A stretch of DNA of 32,463 nucleotides from the IMG/VR virus record IMGVR_UViG_3300021960_009052, positions 1 to 32,463 of that record; one strand, written 5' to 3'. A model generated the notes under the pieces. That model was not told the DNA's origin. It made no database searches and saw only the letters and a list, made by a program, of their open reading frames with translations. This document shows positions 16,701 through 23,244 of the stretch, piece after piece. Source of the stretch: a virus. How positions within the stretch are numbered: the first letter of the stretch is position 1; every line of letters starts with the position of its first letter. Both the position numbers and the translations under genes were made by a program.

Positions 16701-17404
16701 CAGGTACAAATTCAAATGATAAAGGACCTAAAGGTTATGCGAATCCAGGACCTAAGGGGCCTAAAGGATATGATGGACCGAAAGGTTATCGAGGAACACA
16801 AGGGACTCGTGGACCTCAGGGTTCGACAGGTGCGTCTCCAATAGGACCTCAAGGTTCGACAGGTGACCAAGGACCTACAGGATATAAAGGTGTAAATGGT
16901 AACCGTGGAACACTTGGAAGTATTGGTCCAAAAGGACCTAAGGGTCCAAGAGGTAATAATGGTAGTACTGGTTCAACTGCAGACCCAGGACCAAAAGGAC
17001 CTAAGGGTTATATTGGGCCACAAGGTAATAAAGGACCTAAAGGTTATGCAGGTCCTGTAGGGCCACCTTCAGATAGAAGATTAAAGAAAAACTACAGACA
17101 GATTGAGGACGCATTAGAACGAGTATTGAAGTTGAGAGGTGTTAGTTTCCAATGGAAAGAAATTATTAATGGTATTCCTCAGAACACTGAGGATATTCCA
17201 ACGGTAGGTTTCATTGCACAGGAGGTTGAGGAATATTTCCCACAGGCAATTTCAGAATCACCTGATGGAACTAAGTTAGTTAATTACCCAATCATGATTG
17301 CTGTTGTAACAGAAGCTCTTCAACAACAAAACAAATTACTCAGAACAAAAGAGTTACAAGTAGTTGATTTAGAAAGTAAGGCAAGAGAGAAGGGTTTACT
17401 TTAA
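13748..17404 (+). CDS. Collagen-like tail fibre 3 with S74 chaperone
   Basis: 1218 aa. The head (about 1-88) begins MGKNIRIVPGDGVFQFSG, related to fibre 1. It contains an extra beta-rich stretch (DARFNVEGGGNVKIGG) and ends in the shared element IDSSGVWQG. The collagen region (about 88-1105) has the same mixture of Lys-rich Gly-X-Y triplets and GX4 breaks, and shares the block GPGGSTGDPGTKGVKGYKGP with fibres 1 and 2. The S74 domain (about 1107-1218) reads PSDRRLKKNYRQIEDALERV, then GVSFQWKE and GFIAQEVEEYFPQAI, and ends in a coiled-coil-like helix (LQQQNKLLRTKELQVVDLES), as expected for a trimerising chaperone. The gene ends 9 nt into the convergent glycosyltransferase gene. Confidence 0.9.
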   Translation: MGKNIRIVPGDGVFQFSGATASTINLTYSSNDETLKFAGTDNSIILRNNPLYETDARFNVEGGGNVKIGGIDRIDSSGVWQGPAAVNATGQKGVKGIVGPTASTADQGDKGPTGDIGTKGTKGASISAEKGQKGPKGGPGTTGSQGSVGEKGQKGLKGATGDKGQKGEIPLDGEKGQKGTKGPKGFKGDGGQKGQKGIKGSQGNSPQGAKGPQGSSPKGGTGDGGDSPKGDKGFQGNSPQGGVGDNGAGGSTGPTGPTGASTQGPQGGAGDNHTGDKGQKGEPVVGSGGDKGPTGEKGQKGQKGAQGAKGIKGPTGNDGPKGTKGIKGGTGAKGVKGTKGNKGQKGTQGSSPKGPKGFIGTSPQGGGGSTGDSPQGPQGATGASPQGPQGNQGAQGAQGAVGDSTKGNRGGTGDANPGPKGPQGDANPGAKGPVGDTNQGPVGSTGPTGPGGDKGPTAPAGTAGDKGPTGNDGPKGLKGFKGGVGSKGNKGTKGNKGQKGVQGNSPKGNKGSQGTSPQGGGGSTGDSPQGPQGPRGNQGPQGILGDSTQGDRGPVGAPNPGPKGPKGYANVGPKGPQGSTGPGGDKGPTAPAGGVGDKGPTGNTGAKGNRGATGADGPKGPKGFKGNKGTKGTQGSSPKGPQGYIGNSPQGAGGSTGASPQGPRGNTGGQGPQGGVGDSTQGDRGPVGAPNPGPKGPKGYANVGPKGPTGSTGPGGDKGPTAPPGPKGIKGPVAPAGAKGPKGYKGNTGAKGPKGYKGAVGVKGATGSSPQGPGGSTGESPQGPGGSTGDSPRGPQGDRGPGGSTGPVGANNTGPGGSTGDPGTKGVKGYKGPIDRGDQGSTGPTSTDKGPKGFKGFTAPDGPKGPKGQKGVTGARGNTGGVGDKGIKGPKGFLGEKGYRGAKGPQGSSPKGPRGGQGASPQGPGGDKGPKVQGYRGAQGARGGQGSTGPTGANNVGPGGSTGPTGTKGVKGYKGPITIGSTGDPGTNSNDKGPKGYANPGPKGPKGYDGPKGYRGTQGTRGPQGSTGASPIGPQGSTGDQGPTGYKGVNGNRGTLGSIGPKGPKGPRGNNGSTGSTADPGPKGPKGYIGPQGNKGPKGYAGPVGPPSDRRLKKNYRQIEDALERVLKLRGVSFQWKEIINGIPQNTEDIPTVGFIAQEVEEYFPQAISESPDGTKLVNYPIMIAVVTEALQQQNKLLRTKELQVVDLESKAREKGLL

Positions 17405-18880
17405 TTGTAAAGATTCATGTAATTTAGGGAAGTAATTCCACTCATTAGTTGGGACTATACTATCACTTTCAAATAAATCATATTGATGTTTGAAGAAGTT
17501 ACATAGGTACCAACCTCTGTATTGGATGATTGAGTGGACGGGTTCGTCTCTTAACTTAAAAAATTCATGTAAAGACGAGTTTTTCAGATTTTTCCAATTT
17601 GTTAGTATTGTTCCATAATAATTGTCATTAATCTCTGTTTCAAAACTTTCGTAGAACCATCTCATTTGTAATGTTACAAACTCTAATTCAAATCTATCAA
17701 AGTCAAAATAATTTACCTCCAAAGTATCGTATGATGGTATAGATTCGATTTGTGAATAGTAAATAAAATCATTATCTTTTAGATTGAGAAACTCAAGAGC
17801 TTTCTGTAACATTTTTATTTCATGTTGAAGTATTGTGGTTTCTACATTATTATAATCCTCTAACTGAATATAAATAATTTTATCTTCATATACTGAAAGT
17901 TCATTTTCTAATTCTAAAAACTTAAAGTTGGAATTGTAATTCCCTTCGAGGATGACAAAGTAATCGACCGCATCTTTAAGTTCAAATAATCTTATCATTA
18001 ATGCATCTTTTTCACCGTTGTATATAAATGTATCATAAACCAAAGGTTCTTTTTCGGGTTCAAAGAAAGGTAGTTTATCAATATTTTCAGGTAACTCACT
18101 TGGTGAGGTTGATTCTAATCTTTCAATGTGTGATGTGTTGATGCTTGGATATCTTTTATCTAATGCCAAATCTCTAAAACTTTTCTTTCTGAAATAAAAA
18201 TCTTGGTTTCTATCACTAAGTGAAGTTGTATATATTTTGGTCATACAAGAATCCACACCACCAAACCAATTAAAATACCATCCCGATTCTAATGAAAAAT
18301 ACTCATTAGGAAATTCAACAATATCTATTAATCTCATAGAGTTAATTTCATCTGGATTTTGAATTAGATGAGTATATTGAAAGGCACAAGTTCCTTGATA
18401 CTTTTTATTTCTTTTCATTGTATGATTCCATACTAACCATTTATGTTTGTATCTCAGAGGTGATATTGAAAGGAATGAAGGTAGTTTTTTAAAAGATTGA
18501 ATATTTGGTAATTCATCAATATTTGACACCAATACAATATCCTCATAATCTAACTCTAATTCTCGAAGACCATCAATGATACTAAGTCTTTGAAGTTGTT
18601 CTCTATGTACATAATGGTCACCATTACATAGTGGGTTGTTTGAGAGTTCAGACGTGTTAACATTTTTTGGTATGTTAGTTGTGATTACGTGAGTAATCTT
18701 ATCTTTATATTTTTCAAACCTGTCATTATATAGTGCATAGAACAAAGTCTTAGGAACTCCTCTATGGGTAACATTAGATTCTACAATAACAAAGTGGTCC
18801 ACGTGGTCATATAAGTAATCTAATCTGAACTCTAATAAGTCGAGTTCTCCATTTAACATAAACGTATCTACAATTTTCAT
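17396..18880 (-). CDS. GT17-family glycosyltransferase, tandem two-domain
   Basis: 494 aa from the ATG at 18880, which has AGAAGG upstream. The frame is open to 18946, but that start would overlap the divergent oxygenase gene. Residues 1-275 carry the GT17 pattern (the family of MGAT3-type N-acetylglucosaminyltransferases): VDTFMLNGELDLLEFRLDYL, VDHFVIVESN, KDKITHV, and the acidic metal-site segment VSNIDELP (118-125). A second copy starts at about residue 281 (YDTFIYNGEKDALMIRLFEL, VDYFVILEGN, EDKIIYI). In its acidic segment SQIESIP replaces the DxDE-like motif, so it is probably not catalytic. There is no signal peptide. It lies convergently against fibre 3 (9-nt overlap) and next to the oxygenases, so the collagen fibres are a plausible acceptor. 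This is inference; lipopolysaccharide or another phage protein is possible. Confidence 0.8.
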   Translation of the reverse strand: MKIVDTFMLNGELDLLEFRLDYLYDHVDHFVIVESNVTHRGVPKTLFYALYNDRFEKYKDKITHVITTNIPKNVNTSELSNNPLCNGDHYVHREQLQRLSIIDGLRELELDYEDIVLVSNIDELPNIQSFKKLPSFLSISPLRYKHKWLVWNHTMKRNKKYQGTCAFQYTHLIQNPDEINSMRLIDIVEFPNEYFSLESGWYFNWFGGVDSCMTKIYTTSLSDRNQDFYFRKKSFRDLALDKRYPSINTSHIERLESTSPSELPENIDKLPFFEPEKEPLVYDTFIYNGEKDALMIRLFELKDAVDYFVILEGNYNSNFKFLELENELSVYEDKIIYIQLEDYNNVETTILQHEIKMLQKALEFLNLKDNDFIYYSQIESIPSYDTLEVNYFDFDRFELEFVTLQMRWFYESFETEINDNYYGTILTNWKNLKNSSLHEFFKLRDEPVHSIIQYRGWYLCNFFKHQYDLFESDSIVPTNEWNYFPKLHESLQLK

Positions 18881-18935
18881 AACCTTCTGCTTTATTTTAG
18901 GTAAAAAATAGTTTATAATTCTAAAAATTAAAGTT

Positions 18936-19553
18936 ATGGAATACATTTACTCAGACCCATTTGTAGATTACTACAGAGATAGAATGGTCGAACATTTACA
19001 CTATTATTATTTTGAGAATTTATTTACCGAAGAAGAGTTGGATTACATTATCCAGTGGGGAGAATTAACAGACCAATCTGAAGGTGAAGTTGGTGGAGGT
19101 GAAGATGGACTTCACATCGTTCCTGAAATTAGAAAGAGTACCGTTGGTTGGATTGATATTACTGACAACACTAAATGGATTTTTGACCGATTAGCTTTGG
19201 CCACATTGGAAGCAAATGATGAGATGAGATGGTACTTTGACCTTATCGGTTTTGGTGATACCCTTCAATATACTCAATATTTTGGTGAACAAGAAGGTCA
19301 TTACTCATGGCATGCGGATATTGGACCTGGAGTTTCACAGAGAAAACTTTCAATTATTGTACAACTAAGTGACGAAGAAGATTATGTTGGTGGTGAGGTT
19401 GAGCTTAAAGTTGGTTCAAGAGATTTAGAATTACCAAAGAAAAAAGGTGGTGTGATAATATTCCCATCATTTATATTACATAGAGTCCTACCTGTGACTG
19501 AAGGTAATAGAAAGTCATTAGTCGCTTGGATTTCGGGACCAAACTTTAAGTAA
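18936..19553 (+). CDS. 2-oxoglutarate/Fe(II) dioxygenase, prolyl-hydroxylase (PKHD)-like
   Basis: 205 aa. The iron triad of the prolyl 4-hydroxylase-type jelly roll is complete: HADIG (His126, Asp128) and His182 in FPSFILHRV. NRKSLVAWISG supplies the 2-oxoglutarate-binding basic residue (Arg192). QRKLSIIVQLS and VGGEVELKV are the usual strands between the metal ligands. Such enzymes hydroxylate Pro, Lys or other side chains using oxygen and 2-oxoglutarate. The gene is divergent from the glycosyltransferase (55 nt between starts) and 1 nt from the next gene. It lies 1.5 kb from a collagen gene cluster whose triplets are full of X-Lys-Gly, the classical lysyl hydroxylase context. The substrate is inferred; it could instead act on nucleotides or host proteins. 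Confidence 0.88.
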   Translation: MEYIYSDPFVDYYRDRMVEHLHYYYFENLFTEEELDYIIQWGELTDQSEGEVGGGEDGLHIVPEIRKSTVGWIDITDNTKWIFDRLALATLEANDEMRWYFDLIGFGDTLQYTQYFGEQEGHYSWHADIGPGVSQRKLSIIVQLSDEEDYVGGEVELKVGSRDLELPKKKGGVIIFPSFILHRVLPVTEGNRKSLVAWISGPNFK

Positions 19554-19554
19554 T

Positions 19555-20016
19555 ATGTTTATTCGATACGACAAAGAAGATTATAACGAGCTTTTTGACG
19601 ATGGTACGCCTTTTATACTTATGGTGTACTTTATGAAACAAGGGGAATATGATAATGAGAGCGAAAGGTTTTATGATATGCTTGCCTTATATCCGTCCTA
19701 TCATAAAAAACATGATGAACTAAAAGACGTTCACTTACCCAATCAATTAGTGTTTTTTGAACAAATGTATCCCGATATAAAAATTGTAGAAGCTTACCAT
19801 CACGAAGTTTACGATTTGGTAATGGAATGTGGTATAGATTATACTACCCTATGGAAAGATTTTGATAAATTATTCCAACCTTTGATTTTTGCTTTCAAGA
19901 ATAAAGAAGATTACAAACACTCGTATTCAGAGTGTTACTGTATTGAAACATTAACAGATTTATCAATTTTTATCCGACCTGATTTATTTATACCACCCAG
20001 CGTAAGTGAGTCTTAA
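19555..20016 (+). CDS. Hypothetical protein (153 aa) coupled to the oxygenase
   Basis: It starts 1 nt after the stop of the PKHD-like oxygenase, so the two are probably translated together. I do not recognise it. The start MFIRYDKEDYNELFDDGTPF followed by ILMVYFM could be the first strand of a thioredoxin-like alpha/beta fold, but no CxxC is present. The middle has many Tyr, His and acidic residues (SYHKKHDELKDVHLP, EQMYPDIKIVEAYHHEVYD). Two cysteines lie close together near the C terminus (SECYCIE). Its last 33 nt overlap the convergent oxygenase gene on the minus strand. A partner or accessory protein of the oxygenase is the simplest guess. Confidence 0.7.
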   Translation: MFIRYDKEDYNELFDDGTPFILMVYFMKQGEYDNESERFYDMLALYPSYHKKHDELKDVHLPNQLVFFEQMYPDIKIVEAYHHEVYDLVMECGIDYTTLWKDFDKLFQPLIFAFKNKEDYKHSYSECYCIETLTDLSIFIRPDLFIPPSVSES

Positions 20017-20715
20017 CTCTTCAACACCTGGTGATACTGTAGAAACATAGTGCCACTTTCCAACACCTTTAGGTAAATCAAAAATTGTTAGTGTGTTAAA
20101 TGTAGGTACAATAACTCTTTCAACATCACCATCAGGACCGTCCATGAAATGTAAGTTACCACCAAATTGAGGTTTCCAATTTTTTGTTAATTGTAATGTA
20201 AAACCCAAAGTTCCGTTGGGTGAATCTTGATGTGGAGATAAGAAGTCACCGGGTAAATAAACGGCTCCGAATACTTCATCTGTATCTGTAAGACCTTGAC
20301 CTGTAATCTCATTTAAGAAATTTAATATTTCGTCACTAATGATAGATTCTCTAAAACCACATTCATAACAATCACAGTCATTAGAATGGTCATTAATAGT
20401 TCTATGAAAGTTGTATGAAAACTTATTATCTTTAAAATTACTAATTGAATGGGTATACATTTTTCTAATTTCTTCAGTAAAATTATCACTGAAAGGTACT
20501 AAATCAAATCCATCGCCACCGTCAATTTTAGGGTATGAAGAAATTCTCCACCAGTCTTTAGGCATTTCTTCAGTAAACCATGTGTGTAATCTCTCAGCAA
20601 CTACAGGATTTAAGAAATCTTTTATTACTGCTACTCTATTTTTTTCAAACTCTTCTTTTATTGATTGAGTATTATGGTTAGGGTTCAATAAAGGTTGATT
20701 AAAAAAACTTTTCAT
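19984..20715 (-). CDS. 2-oxoglutarate/Fe(II) dioxygenase
   Basis: 243 aa. The C-terminal half is a jelly-roll dioxygenase: LPGDFLSPHQDSPNG holds the H-x-D pair (His162, Asp164), FGGNLHFM follows, and FDLPKGVGKWHYVSTV holds the distal His222. EELRLTYAGWY gives Arg235 for 2-oxoglutarate. The arrangement resembles the prolyl-hydroxylase-like family that acts on proteins. The N-terminal half (KDFLNPVVAERLHTWF) is the common helical lead-in of this superfamily. A small Cys cluster (DCDCYEC, residues 113-119) is unusual and could bind a metal. The gene starts 2 nt after the stop of the upstream DUF6445-like gene, so the two enzymes are translated as a pair. Confidence 0.85.
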   Translation of the reverse strand: MKSFFNQPLLNPNHNTQSIKEEFEKNRVAVIKDFLNPVVAERLHTWFTEEMPKDWWRISSYPKIDGGDGFDLVPFSDNFTEEIRKMYTHSISNFKDNKFSYNFHRTINDHSNDCDCYECGFRESIISDEILNFLNEITGQGLTDTDEVFGAVYLPGDFLSPHQDSPNGTLGFTLQLTKNWKPQFGGNLHFMDGPDGDVERVIVPTFNTLTIFDLPKGVGKWHYVSTVSPGVEELRLTYAGWYK

Positions 20716-20717
20716 AA

Positions 20718-21296
20718 TTAATTTTCTGTGTTAAAGAAGAATACCTGAAATAATCTTCCGTCGTTTAAGTCTTTACCGAAATAGTCTAATGATACGTGAA
20801 AGTTATCGGCTCTATAAAGTATAAGTCTATTAAATAAATTACCAAATCTATCAACCATGTCCCATTTAGTGACATCTTGTGCAGTTTCACTTGGTGATTG
20901 AGGGTCAAATGGGTCATTCTTATGGTCCTCAAACTTCCAATGCATTAATCCTGTTTTTTTATGTTTGAAAATACCTGTTCCAGCTGTGATTGGTGCGTCA
21001 GGTGTTAAGTATAATACTCCTGCCCAATCAGTATAAGAGTCCGAGTGTATCCATGAGCGGTTTTCTGCGGTTGTGTATTGAAAGGCACCTGTATATTCTC
21101 CACCCCACCATGTTATTTCGCCTGCAAATGGTCTAATAACATCACCAATGGTTTCTTTGATTGAATCATTTGCGAATGGTAATGTCCTAAACCCCGGAAA
21201 GTTACCTTCCACATTAAAGTCTTGCTCTAATGCAAAATCTCTAACTTCGTAAGGGTTTGTATAAAAATCGTCTATAACTAATGAATTGACTCTCAT
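20718..21296 (-). CDS. DUF6445-like 2-oxoglutarate/Fe(II) dioxygenase-type protein
   Basis: 192 aa. WIHSDSYTDWAGVLYLTPDA (from residue 82) holds the H-x-D pair (His84, Asp86), then TAGTGIFKHKKTG. NRLILYRADNFHVSLDYFG holds His167, and GRLFQVFFF gives Arg181. The start VIDDFYTNPYEVRDFALEQD is the usual beginning of this family, which is frequent in marine phages and bacteria. No reaction is firmly known for the family, but all iron and co-substrate positions are present. It is the first gene of a two-gene unit with the dioxygenase at 19984-20715. It is the third oxygenase-like gene within 2.4 kb. Confidence 0.8.
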   Translation of the reverse strand: MRVNSLVIDDFYTNPYEVRDFALEQDFNVEGNFPGFRTLPFANDSIKETIGDVIRPFAGEITWWGGEYTGAFQYTTAENRSWIHSDSYTDWAGVLYLTPDAPITAGTGIFKHKKTGLMHWKFEDHKNDPFDPQSPSETAQDVTKWDMVDRFGNLFNRLILYRADNFHVSLDYFGKDLNDGRLFQVFFFNTEN

Positions 21297-21348
21297 ATAT
21301 TAATTTTTATAGAAAGATAAAAAGGAATGTTATAAAGAAAATAAGATG

Positions 21349-22323
21349 TTATAGATAATCTTGGAAGTTGTCATTGATATATTCTCTGACTATTTCATCA
21401 TCAGCCCACTCAGGCCAAGAAACTCGGATTAGTTCACCTTCTTCATCTAAGTAATATTCTAAAAGTGATTCCAAGCTACCGTAGTATTCAAAGTCGTTAT
21501 CACTACTGTAACCTCCCCAACTTAAGACTGTCTTAACAACTTGTGGTAAGAGTTTTGTTACGTCAACCTGATAGTGAAAATCTTGAACTTCAATAGGTTC
21601 ATTGGTTCCGGCTTTGTACGTCTTCCTTTTATATGGAATCTCACGTGAGAAGAAATGTTCGTCAAATAAGTATCTTAACCCATTCATTACATCATTGTAT
21701 AACTCATCATAGATTGCTGATTCTTCAGCGTTTCTATGAATATTTTCTAATTCTGACAGTACATCAGGTGAATTTTCTTTGATGAATTTTGATAATTTAT
21801 CGTCGTCCATATTGTTGATGACATCTACAGTTACGATATCTTTTACACCATCAATTTCAACTTCTTGACTTTCAACTTCATTGTAAACTAAAGATTTTAG
21901 GTAACTTACATTCTCAGGTGTAAGGTCACCAATAAAATCAGTGAGGTCATAAATGTTAGAGTCTATATCTAAAAAAGGTGTATCTTCCTGTAAAATTAAT
22001 TTGGCTAGTGCTTTGGAATCTTCTCTATCATTAGCGAAGAACTTAGACATATCTTCACGGTCAATGGTCATCCAATATTTACCACCTTCCATAGTGACAT
22101 CATCAAGGTAACCCAATAAGAATTCAACAACGAATTTAGGATTCTCTTCGTAGTATATACTCATAACATCAGTTAGGTAACCTTCTTCAATTAAGTGGTC
22201 CATCATTTCTTCAATAAGATTTTTGGATTGAAGAAATTTCATAAAAGATTGGGTATCACCATTGAAATATTTCTTGATGAAATCTCCGAGGTCGTTATCT
22301 TCTAAAAACTGAATTAAGTCCAT
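21349..22323 (-). CDS. Large acidic hypothetical protein (324 aa)
   Basis: I do not recognise a family. The protein is strongly acidic and mostly helical by composition, with repeated short units in the first 90 residues (FLEDNDLGDFIKKYF, FLQSKNLIEEMMDHLIEEGY). The centre has TAT-like Asp/Glu clusters. The last third is aromatic and beta-like (VQDFHYQVDVTKLLPQVVKT, VLSWGGYSSDNDFEYYGSL). The style is like other hypothetical proteins of large marine T4-type phages. It starts 11 nt after a TATTTATA element that itself follows a terminator, so it is the first gene of a minus-strand transcript that may continue into the two oxygenases. Confidence 0.7.
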   Translation of the reverse strand: MDLIQFLEDNDLGDFIKKYFNGDTQSFMKFLQSKNLIEEMMDHLIEEGYLTDVMSIYYEENPKFVVEFLLGYLDDVTMEGGKYWMTIDREDMSKFFANDREDSKALAKLILQEDTPFLDIDSNIYDLTDFIGDLTPENVSYLKSLVYNEVESQEVEIDGVKDIVTVDVINNMDDDKLSKFIKENSPDVLSELENIHRNAEESAIYDELYNDVMNGLRYLFDEHFFSREIPYKRKTYKAGTNEPIEVQDFHYQVDVTKLLPQVVKTVLSWGGYSSDNDFEYYGSLESLLEYYLDEEGELIRVSWPEWADDEIVREYINDNFQDYL

Positions 22324-22334
22324 TGTGATGTTAT

Positions 22335-22347
22335 TTTACTATAAATA
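22335..22347 (-). promoter_or_regulatory. TATTTATAGTAAA candidate phage promoter
   Basis: On the minus strand the element lies 11 nt before the ATG at 22323 and directly after an intrinsic terminator, so a new transcript must start about here. This is one of the best contexts supporting a promoter role for the motif. Confidence 0.55.
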
Positions 22348-22348
22348 C

Positions 22349-22374
22349 AAAAAAAGGGAGAAATAATTTCTCCC
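22349..22374 (-). terminator. Intrinsic terminator for the MGCGC mini-gene
   Basis: Read on the minus strand, GGGAGAAAT/ATTTCTCCC forms a near-perfect hairpin followed by seven T. It lies 30 nt after the stop of the gene at 22404-22529. Confidence 0.8.
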
Positions 22375-22403
22375 CTATTTGTTTTTAATTCTTTGATTAC
22401 TAG

Positions 22404-22529
22404 TTACTTTTTTTCGTAATACTTCTCAACCGTTTTTTGAATGGCTTTTTGAACCTGATTTTGAGTAGTTTGAGACTGAGTTTGAGACTGAGTCTGTGCA
22501 CTTTGTTTGTTTTTACATCCGCATCCCAT
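22404..22529 (-). CDS. MGCGC mini-protein (41 aa)
   Basis: The product is MGCGCKNKQSAQTQSQTQSQ, then TTQNQVQKAIQKTVEKYYEKK. Two cysteines sit at residues 3 and 5, followed by a Gln/Thr/Ser repeat and a charged helix. Short proteins opening MGCGC are common in large marine phages, and their role is unknown to me. The gene has its own TATTTATAAAT element upstream (minus strand, 22567-22577) and its own terminator, so it is a complete one-gene unit. It fills the gap between two longer genes. Confidence 0.75.
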   Translation of the reverse strand: MGCGCKNKQSAQTQSQTQSQTTQNQVQKAIQKTVEKYYEKK

Positions 22530-22566
22530 GATAATGTTTCTTTACAATAGTTTAAGTTTATTATTC

Positions 22567-22577
22567 ATTTATAAATA
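22567..22577. promoter_or_regulatory. Shared TATTTATAAAT element between divergent genes
   Basis: ATTTATAAAT is self-complementary. It lies 37 nt before the minus-strand mini-gene start (22529) and 25 nt before the plus-strand sulfotransferase start (22603), so it could serve both directions. Confidence 0.4.
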
Positions 22578-22602
22578 TATGTAAAATATAATATCTGTAA
22601 AT

Positions 22603-23241
22603 ATGAATGCAAGTGAGAAATATAAATTTATATGGTGGGCCACTGCTGGTTGTGGTTCAAGAGCGACCAATATGTGTTTTGGTATATTAGGTGTGGATGA
22701 TATGTTTAATTATCATGAAAATATAATCAATGGAGAAGATGGTTCTTATACTCACCTTCATGGTTTTCCTGAAGGTAAAGAAGATTGGTCTGTGGTCTGT
22801 AATGTAAGGAATCCTTACTCTTTAGTTGTTTCAGGTTATTTAGATATCCTTGCGGAACATACTAAACGAGGTGAGAAATTAGAGTATAAGGATTACTTAG
22901 TGGATTACTATTTTCAAGATAGTCATATGGAAAGGGAAGAACCGTTCTTTTTAAATGAGTGGAAAAACTATCATAAAGAACCTGAGTATATTATTCATAT
23001 GGAGACTATGGACGAAGATTTAAGAAGGTTACCGTTCTTTAATGATGAAGAAAAAATGGTGGAGGCAATTAACACTTTTGTTAAGACCAATAAATTTAAA
23101 AATGAATCACCTCACGATGAATATATTGGTGAGTTTCAAAAGTTCCAACGATTCTATAATCAGGAAATTGCTGATTTAGTATATTATAATATGAAAGAAT
23201 ACTTTATTAAGTTTGGTTATGATAAAGATTCTTGGAAGTAA
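22603..23241 (+). CDS. Sulfotransferase-like protein
   Basis: 212 aa. IWWATAGCGSRATN (residues 10-23) stands where sulfotransferases have the 5'-phosphosulfate loop. VVCNVRNPYSLVVSGYL (64-80) matches the 3'-phosphate-binding R-N-P-x-x-x-x-x-S motif (Arg69, Ser77). The C-terminal pattern QEIADLVYYNMKEYFIKFGY is the usual end of Sulfotransfer_2-type proteins. Such enzymes move sulfate from PAPS to sugars, tyrosines or other hydroxyl groups. There is no membrane anchor, so it is cytoplasmic. It is divergent from the mini-gene and flanked by phage-type elements on both sides. Sulfation of a fibre glycan, fibre tyrosine or host surface sugar would fit the neighbourhood, but the acceptor is unknown. 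Confidence 0.72.
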   Translation: MNASEKYKFIWWATAGCGSRATNMCFGILGVDDMFNYHENIINGEDGSYTHLHGFPEGKEDWSVVCNVRNPYSLVVSGYLDILAEHTKRGEKLEYKDYLVDYYFQDSHMEREEPFFLNEWKNYHKEPEYIIHMETMDEDLRRLPFFNDEEKMVEAINTFVKTNKFKNESPHDEYIGEFQKFQRFYNQEIADLVYYNMKEYFIKFGYDKDSWK

Positions 23242-23244
23242 GAG

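Larger units (their letters stand above)
6838..17060 (+). repeat. Collagen super-repeat family shared by the three fibre genes
   Basis: Within each fibre gene a landmark encoding G-x-K-G-[PYF]-T-A-P-[AD]-G recurs about every 395-430 bp (near 6842, 7269, 7702, 8098, 8497 and 8926; 11600, 11995, 12390 and 12810; 15115, 15508 and 15903). Between landmarks the same order of blocks repeats: Lys-rich triplets, GNSPKGPKGFIG, GxSPQG blocks, GGQGGVGDSTKG, GDANPGPKGPKG. Near-identical DNA across three adjacent genes offers many sites for homologous exchange. Positions are approximate, read by eye. Confidence 0.75.

Noticed and set aside
6480-17060. A CRISPR or tandem-repeat array reading of the repeated DNA
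   Set aside because: The repeats are imperfect, in frame and of collagen triplet origin, without constant repeat and spacer lengths or cas genes.
18881-18946. Longer start for the glycosyltransferase (22 extra residues, MYSITLIFRIINYFLP)
   Set aside because: It would overlap the start of the divergent oxygenase gene, and the extra part looks like translated AT-rich spacer. The ATG at 18880 has AGAAGG upstream and matches the family start.
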